Origin: an uncultured bacterium
GTDB taxonomy: Bacteria > Patescibacteriota > Minisyncoccia > Phycocordibacterales > Phycocordibacteraceae
Assembly (NCBI GenBank): GCA_943914435.1
Contig: CALUBY010000043.1
Span: forward strand, 1-6,804
DNA: 6,804 bases
Direction: 5' to 3'
A program made the translations under genes and the position numbers. The notes under the pieces were generated by a model. That model searched no databases. It saw only the letters and a program-made list of their open reading frames with translations, and was not told the DNA's origin. Positions 6,101 to 6,804 of this stretch are shown here, in pieces (position 1 is the first letter of the stretch; every line of letters begins with the position of its first letter).

Positions 6101-6802
6101 AAGCTGCGTGCCGGTGTGGTTTGCGCGAGCCAAGTAGTATGAGCCTTCTTGTCCGTCGAAGGTGCCGGTCCAGTCTCCGGTTGTGGTGAGGGAGATAACA
6201 CCCGTGGTGTTGTTGTATGAGATGCCTGAGCCTGCGGAGAGTGCAGCGCGGGCGCGGGCATCTGTGAAATACAAGTTGCTGCCTTCAGAGAGGTCGGTTG
6301 TTGATTTGGTTGTGAGCCAATGGTTTGCAGACGTCGTTGAGAATCCAGTAATTGCATTCTGTGCGAGGTAGTACTCCGTTGAGGTTGTTGAGAAGAAGTA
6401 TCCCTTGTCGTACGTGTTTAGGAATGCGGTGGCGGAAGTTGTTGAGAATGCGTTTGCAAGGTAGTAGCTTCCCTCCTGTCCATCAAAGGTGCCGGTCCAG
6501 TCTCCTGCAGTTGAAAGAGTAAACGAACCCGTAGCACTGTTGTACGAAAGCGGACTTGCTGCACTGAAGAGACCACGGATATAGCTGTTAGATAGTGCAG
6601 TGGTTGATGCGTACGCAGCGTCCCAGTTTGCCTGGCTTGCGGTTGTTGGTATTGCGTATCCTGCAGCGAGACTGAAGACTCCCGTACCACTGTTGTATGT
6701 GAGGCCGGTTGCGGTTGAAGAGAGTGCTGCGCGTGCGCGGGTGTTGGTGAAGTACAGATTTGAAACACCTTCCGTTAGAGCGTCGGTTGTTTTGGTGGTG
6801 AG
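2..6802 (-). CDS. Giant modular repeat surface/tail-fibre-like protein, internal fragment (both ends outside the window)
   Basis: A single minus-strand frame stays open for all 2267 codons, with no start or stop codon inside the window, so the full protein is longer than 2267 residues. I checked the frame at many points (for example 5741-5743, 4451-4453, 3086-3088, 2078-2080, 614-616) and it never shifts. The translation is rich in Thr, Ser, Ala, Gly and Asn. I met no cysteine while translating, Lys and His are scarce, and no hydrophobic membrane segment is seen. Recurring modules include NLYFTNTRARAALS, WTGTFDGQEGSYYLA, SGYSIPLTASTTEW, LAFGTTTANSWSQLQ, NVGIGTTTP, INVNGETITDLTGTGL and FFSTTSATAFLNT. 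Such phrases are known from phage tail-fibre-like proteins and from giant surface proteins of Patescibacteria. A secreted, beta-rich, elongated adhesin or fibre is the likely role, but this is inference. A signal peptide would lie above 6802, and a C-terminal anchor or S74-type chaperone domain, if present, below position 2. The coding call is very sure; the function is not. Confidence 0.93.
83..130 (-). repeat. INVNGE-type module, last copy
   Basis: Reads FNGEAFTDLTGTGL, preceded by AGDTFT. Positions 83-108 are exactly the same as 2366-2391; the remainder (109-130) differs strongly, so the boundary of identity falls inside the module. Confidence 0.8.
131..703 (-). other. Copy-specific insert 5
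   Basis: About 190 residues, the longest non-repeated stretch. In protein order: GQGSITTLGTISTGVWQGTA, ISPTYLDSSVLVESELDTS, KLRTLLSDETGTGAAVFAAS, PTFTGTANFANINVTGS, ATLRLDDDTFGGSYGTNNFA, EGINSAGLFIDSNNNTTGAE, FVFGANASNPSGVNYVELV and GTSTFYGTLEATGLITASGG. LRTLLSDETGTGAAVFAASP is a recognised phrase in many tail-fibre-like proteins. The acidic DDD and NNN turns suggest surface loops, possibly metal-binding, but this is not shown. Confidence 0.72.
704..751 (-). repeat. INVNGE-type module, divergent copy
   Basis: Reads VSVNGESITDFTGTNL followed by ELSGGALRLSATYAG. It is preceded directly by LAFGTTTANSWSQLQTFASG with no anchor between them. It is the most diverged of the six copies. Confidence 0.78.
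870..1276 (-). repeat. Long repeat R1, copy 2 (partner 3636-4042)
   Basis: Aligned gap-free over 407 bases. It differs in protein at a few places: INVNSETI in place of INVNGETI, and TGGFEIPLTAS in place of TSGYSIPLTAS. Its GQEGSYYLA stretch (about 1112-1146) carries the synonymous codons of the copy at 6128-6172, not those of its own partner. Confidence 0.86.
1370..1399 (-). repeat. NVGIGTTTP anchor 8
   Basis: Reads GNIGIGTTSP followed by SERLSVQGNTL, the most canonical form in the window. It is followed by ISGNLSAANVTATGTASIAG and the INVNSE module. Confidence 0.86.
1400..1648 (-). other. Copy-specific insert 4
   Basis: Eighty-three residues between anchors 7 and 8: GNGGRVRLEASAGSSYGEMY, HTGSVLSISSTFGEVVIG, SLRVSTTNILSTG and GSALRLGSNGVTDRMVIST. 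The RLGSNGVTDRMVI run before an anchor resembles the phrase R-F/M-V-I-D/S-T-x-G-N found before anchors 1 and 2. It is unique in the window, with somewhat more Arg and Glu than the repeated modules. Confidence 0.7.
1649..1678 (-). repeat. NVGIGTTTP anchor 7
   Basis: Reads GNVGIGTSTP followed by TTALNIGNGG. The N-x-L-N-I-G-N-G-G continuation differs from the xxKLSV tail of the other anchors. Confidence 0.85.
1735..1870 (-). repeat. Repeat block shared with 5782-5917
   Basis: Encodes NRITSATYPLQISSN, LSLAFGTTTANSWSQLQ and FNGGASTTQ, aligned without gaps to 5782-5917. It leads into TGNTYFPGSGIWNAS and anchor 7. Confidence 0.82.
2048..2092 (-). repeat. WTGTFDGQEGSYYLA module copy 5
   Basis: Protein identical to copies 2 and 3. 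The stretch 2048-2080 is base-for-base the same as the corresponding part of copy 3 (4910-4942). It continues into RANHTGTQLASTISDF and STARGLFSST. Confidence 0.84.
2156..2197 (-). repeat. NLYFT module copy 6
   Basis: Reads NLYFTNTRARAALS followed by GTGLTYNGGTGVFAL, then DTTGN and WTGTFDGQEGSYYLA. Confidence 0.84.
2198..2320 (-). repeat. FSTTS array 4 (two units)
   Basis: Two units: FSTTSATAFLNTYDKGYF and FSTTSANAFLATK, followed by TTDNLTEGSS. The first unit is the 18-residue piece absent from the partner at 5060-5128. Confidence 0.84.
2284..2391 (-). repeat. 108-base exact repeat of window positions 1-108
   Basis: Every base matches 1-108 at an offset of 2283. It encodes DLTGTGLTLSGGALGIDSS followed by YDFFSTTSATAFLNT. 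The match ends at 2391 with a base change at 2392; at the other side it runs to the window edge and may continue outside. Confidence 0.92.
2477..2506 (-). repeat. NVGIGTTTP anchor 6
   Basis: Reads ANIGIGTSTP followed by GAKFSVAGTGLFSGL. The tail is nearly the same as that of anchor 3. Confidence 0.84.
2507..2812 (-). other. Copy-specific insert 3b
   Basis: One hundred and two residues: SGASNLIGTVTISGSLTATG, NIRSNSDIFTSGVNDDLWLG, FQAYATGEVRIDADNISLLF, NAGFMWDGTNLVAS and GNIVLNPA. The alternating hydrophobic pattern with regularly spaced G/N turns is typical of a beta-helix or beta-prism fibre segment. It is unique in the window and of no known enzymatic family that I recognise. Confidence 0.68.
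2813..2848 (-). repeat. NVGIGTTTP anchor 5 with two-residue insertion
   Basis: Reads GGLGIGTLNTTP followed by GTLVVSG. Compared with the other anchors, two extra residues (Leu-Asn) sit between G-I-G-T and T-T-P; the xxLVV tail is kept. It contains a TTA leucine codon, rarely used in this gene. Confidence 0.78.
2849..3085 (-). other. Copy-specific insert 3a
   Basis: Seventy-nine residues with GGGSGDGVWATSTGG, ISPVTTSDTVLVGTNATS, SIFEVSGQAYVSNILA and a decayed anchor-like phrase AIATTVPATTLSVGG near 2880-2925. The glycine-rich GGGSGDG turn may be a flexible joint. It is unique in the window. Confidence 0.68.
3086..3223 (-). other. GGTG...SYxxGD...GQVL...PAW module
   Basis: Forty-six residues starting QAQGGTGISSYSNGD, then ILFVDGSGTLARLPAGSSG, then QVLKVSAGLPAW. 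It is preceded by TWNGSAWTATATSTLGI (about 3245-3320). The spacing G-G-T-G...S-Y-x-x-G-D...G-S-x-G-Q-V-L...P-x-W is a well-known tail-fibre/CPR surface-protein phrase. It occurs once in this window. Confidence 0.82.
3356..3397 (-). repeat. NLYFT module copy 5 (short variant NLYFTDARVASYIS)
   Basis: Reads NLYFTDARVASYISS and then leaves the repeat pattern into SSTIPSVGGSEYGDLLTW. It is a second shortened form, only about 180 bases from copy 4, so two NLYFT modules lie almost in tandem with one FSTTS array between them. Confidence 0.8.
3398..3517 (-). repeat. FSTTS array 3 (two units)
   Basis: Two units, FSTTSTEYYLAQNAITG and FSTTSANHWLTTK, followed by TTDALTEGVS. They match the second and third units of the array at 6278-6448. 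The linker at 3398-3441 is identical at DNA level to 6761-6804. Confidence 0.83.
3518..3580 (-). repeat. NLYFT module copy 4 (short variant NLYFTNARVLTYLDT)
   Basis: Starts NLYFTNARVLTYLDT and passes directly into LDKGYF and the next FSTTS array. The RARAALSAG ending and the following GLTYN strand of the full module are missing, so this is a shortened variant. Confidence 0.8.
3636..4042 (-). repeat. Long repeat R1, copy 1 (partner 870-1276)
   Basis: These 407 bases align to 870-1276 with a constant offset of 2766 bases and no indel. In protein order the block holds ATFYAG, INVNGETITDLTGNGL, VLTVSTTSLTNLNATTL, NGQEGSYYLARANHTG, ADARIAAASSTIRGMV, GLTYSSATGIFSL, SGYSIPLTASTTEW and SWGNHASAG. 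The INVNGE module here leads straight to GQEGSYYLA, with no FSTTS array or NLYFT between them. Confidence 0.86.
4085..4114 (-). repeat. NVGIGTTTP anchor 4
   Basis: Reads GNLGVGTTSP followed by SFKLSVEGTSF, then ATFYAG and the next INVNGE module. The xxKLSV tail is the usual continuation of this anchor. Confidence 0.84.
4115..4420 (-). other. Copy-specific insert 2
   Basis: About 100 residues with phrases such as NSENIVVSADINQNLIVK, GNIEFNPSGSGQVIVKS, PIPNGVSGGNIAISGN and GGISLSPTGSGGTYIT. The two P-[ST]-G-S-G turns about 60 residues apart suggest two related beta units. It is unique in the window and has no catalytic motif. Confidence 0.68.
4421..4510 (-). other. DNTYSLG...WRDVYIGPGTLYING module
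   Basis: Thirty residues beginning DNTYSLGTASRMWRDVYIG and continuing PGTLYINGQAV, preceded by DIIPAA. The combination P-x-x-D-N-T-Y-x-L-G...W-R-D-x-Y-x-G-P-G-x-L-Y-I-N is a known phrase in tail-fibre-like and CPR surface proteins. It occurs once in the window. Its function is not established by the sequence. Confidence 0.78.
4511..4754 (-). other. SWGNHASAGY to LAFGTTTANTW segment and lead-in to insert 2
   Basis: In protein order this holds TEWATAYSWGNHASAGY, ESALTFGYPITRSGNAVS, LAFGTTTANTWGAVQTF and INVIAGTSTFSGTIDMAGD. The first part matches 825-925 closely, with synonymous changes. The SWGNHASAGY phrase occurs three times in the window (here, near 3630-3660 and near 870-900). No anchor is found here; the segment runs directly into the DNTYSLG module. 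Confidence 0.75.
4910..4954 (-). repeat. WTGTFDGQEGSYYLA module copy 3
   Basis: Same protein sequence as copy 2, but with the other set of synonymous codons for GQEGSYY (Gly GGC, Glu GAG, Ser AGC). It continues into RANHTGTQLASTISDF. Confidence 0.84.
5018..5059 (-). repeat. NLYFT module copy 3
   Basis: Reads NLYFTNTRARAALS followed by GIGLSYNSTTGVMSL. It aligns in register with 2156-2197. Confidence 0.84.
5060..5128 (-). repeat. FSTTS array 2 (single unit)
   Basis: Reads FSTTSANAFLATKTTDNLTEGVS, one unit plus the TKTTDNLTEG linker into NLYFT. It lacks the 18-residue unit found at the same point in the other copy of this long repeat (2198-2320). Confidence 0.83.
5174..5221 (-). repeat. INVNGETVTDLTGTGL module copy 1
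   Basis: A 16-residue module preceded by FGAG and followed by SVTGGALGIDSGYDF. Other copies are at 3974-4021, 2366-2413, 1208-1255, 704-751 and 83-130. It bridges each insert back to the conserved modules. Confidence 0.84.
5285..5314 (-). repeat. NVGIGTTTP anchor 3
   Basis: Reads GTVGVGTTTP followed by GATFSVAGTGLFSGL. The spacer between anchors 2 and 3 (5315-5407) reads DIFTLLETGGETVFKVLEN, a phrase type also seen between anchors in CPR surface proteins. Anchor 3 aligns exactly in register with anchor 6 at 2477-2506. Confidence 0.83.
5408..5428 (-). repeat. Variant anchor 2 (MFGTTTP)
   Basis: Reads MFGTTTP followed by FGRLTV, in the position of an NVGIGTTTP anchor. The usual V-G-I is replaced by A-M-F, but the GTTTP core and the xxxLTV tail are kept. 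It is 31 residues before anchor 3. Confidence 0.75.
5429..5710 (-). other. Copy-specific insert 1
   Basis: Ninety-four residues between anchors 1 and 2, present once in the window. Visible phrases are LTVQSAAGVSGLRVA, GGAYITTNGSAQAFFSGAA, SWTAQAGAASIFGSQAG, NLYFYTDNGLTAGD and ARFVIDTSGRA. The alternating small and hydrophobic residues suggest beta structure. The ARFVIDTSGRA ending before an anchor resembles tail-fibre-type repeats. No enzymatic motif is seen. Confidence 0.7.
5711..5743 (-). repeat. NVGIGTTTP anchor 1
   Basis: Reads GGNVGIGTTTP, followed by THRLTV. The pattern G-N-V-G-I-G-T-[TS]-[TS]-P then xxxLxV is a known phrase in tail-fibre-like proteins that often carry a C-terminal S74-type chaperone domain. 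Here it marks the passage from conserved modules into a copy-specific insert. Confidence 0.86.
5782..5917 (-). repeat. Repeat block shared with 1735-1870 (RITSATYPLQISSN to FNGGASTTQ)
   Basis: Encodes NRITSATYPLQISSN, then LSLAFGTTTANSWSQLQ at about 5810-5854, then FNGGASTTQ. It aligns without gaps to 1735-1870 at an offset of 4047 bases, with scattered mostly synonymous changes. In both places it leads into TGNTY and an NVGIGT anchor, so it looks like the standard lead-in to an anchor. Confidence 0.82.
5985..6052 (-). repeat. 68-base exact repeat of 3735-3802
   Basis: This stretch encodes part of the IRGMVSSSATGLTYSSATG segment and is base-for-base identical to 3735-3802, 2250 bases away and in the same reading frame. 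The bases flanking the match on both sides differ synonymously, so the identity is sharply bounded. Confidence 0.85.
6128..6172 (-). repeat. WTGTFDGQEGSYYLA module copy 2
   Basis: Residues 211-225, continuing into RANHTGTQLASTISDF and then the alanine-rich, probably helical stretch SAADARIAAASSTIRGMV. Its synonymous codons for GQEGSYY match those of the distant copy near 1112-1146 rather than those of the copies near 4910, 3878 and 2048. Confidence 0.84.
6236..6277 (-). repeat. NLYFT module copy 2
   Basis: Reads NLYFTDARARAALS (residues 176-189), with TD-A where copy 1 has TN-T. It is followed by a GISYNNTTGVISL strand and then the second WTGTFDGQEGSYYLA module. Confidence 0.84.
6278..6448 (-). 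repeat. FSTTS unit array 1 (three units)
   Basis: These 57 residues hold three tandem units. The first is FSTTSATAFLNTYDKGYF (18 residues), the second FSTTSTEYYLAQNAITG (17), and the third FSTTSANHWLTTK, which leads through a TTDLSEGS linker into NLYFT copy 2. Arrays of the same kind with different unit numbers occur at 5060-5128, 3398-3517, 2198-2320 and at the low-coordinate edge. Each unit starts with F-S-T-T-S and has an aromatic/hydrophobic pair about eight residues later, which suggests a repeating strand-turn structure. Confidence 0.82.
6455..6499 (-). repeat. WTGTFDGQEGSYYLA module copy 1, joined directly to an FSTTSA array
   Basis: Residues 102-116 read WTGTFDGQEGSYYLA. In four of the other five copies this module starts at W and continues into RANHTGTQLASTISDF or a close variant, and the two NATTL-type copies do the same. 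Here it runs straight into NAFSTTSATAFLNT instead. The module order is therefore broken at this place, as if two repeat units had been fused. Confidence 0.8.
6719..6760 (-). repeat. NLYFT module copy 1
   Basis: Residues 15-28 of the visible protein read NLYFTNTRARAALS, preceded by TTKTTDALTEGVS. This is the first of six NLYFT copies. It is followed by a GLTYNSGTGVFSL beta-like strand. The phrase is common in tail-fibre-like and CPR surface proteins. The flank 6750-6804 is identical at DNA level to 3387-3441. Confidence 0.85.
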
Positions 6803-6804
6803 CC

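Noticed and set aside
1..6804. CRISPR array or tandem satellite
   Set aside because: Repeats are long, coding, in frame and unequally spaced, with no short direct repeat and constant-length spacer pattern.
1..6804. Alternative genetic code (TGA read as glycine or tryptophan)
   Set aside because: The main frame contains no in-frame TGA, TAA or TAG, and Gly and Trp use ordinary codons, so the window gives no sign of recoding, though it cannot exclude it.

Overview
The whole window lies inside one giant protein-coding gene read on the minus strand. One frame (codons filling plus-strand positions 2-4, 5-7 and so on up to 6800-6802) runs 2267 codons without a stop, and neither the start nor the end of the gene is present. 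The N-terminal side is at the high-coordinate edge and the C-terminal side at the low-coordinate edge. I see no intergenic gap, RNA gene, promoter, terminator, CRISPR array, insertion sequence or second gene. Other open stretches on either strand are shadows of this repetitive frame.

The protein is a mosaic of short, threonine/serine/alanine/glycine-rich modules that recur in nearly fixed order. The order is an NLYFT-x-x-R module; a GLTYNSxTGVFSL strand; a WTGTFDGQEGSYYLA module followed by a RANHTGTQLASTISDF stretch; a helical-looking ARIAAASSTIRGMV or TARGLFS linker; a second GLTYxSxTGxFSL strand; SGYSIPLTASTTEW; LAFGTTTANSWSQLQ; then an NVGIGTTTP-type anchor. After the anchor comes a copy-specific insert, and then an AGINVNGETITDLTGxGL module that leads into FFSTTSA units or back into GQEGSYYLA. 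Seven full anchors and one variant, six INVNGE-type modules, six NLYFT modules and six GQEGSYYLA modules are visible. The unique inserts are at about 5315-5710, 4115-4600, 2507-3360, 1400-1648 and 131-703.

From general knowledge, NLYFTxARAR, NVGIGTTSP, GGTG...SYxxGD...GSxGQVL...PxW, DNTYSLG...RWRDVYIGPGTLYIN and LLSDETGTGAAVF are phrases shared by phage tail-fibre-like proteins and by very large surface proteins of Patescibacteria (CPR; Parcubacteria such as Kaiserbacteria-like lineages). Such proteins often end in an intramolecular chaperone (peptidase S74-type) domain. I therefore infer a CPR bacterium, or a phage of one, with a giant cell-surface or fibre-like adhesin. GC looks near 50% by eye. 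This taxonomic and functional call is inference; no enzyme, catalytic residue or membrane segment is visible.

At DNA level the gene holds long colinear repeats: 870-1276 with 3636-4042; 1893-2506 with 4755-5314, differing by a single 54-base indel; and an exact 108-base repeat, 1-108 with 2284-2391. Synonymous-site patterns are shuffled between copies, which suggests recombination or gene conversion among modules. The 54-base indel is exactly one 18-residue FFSTTSA unit.
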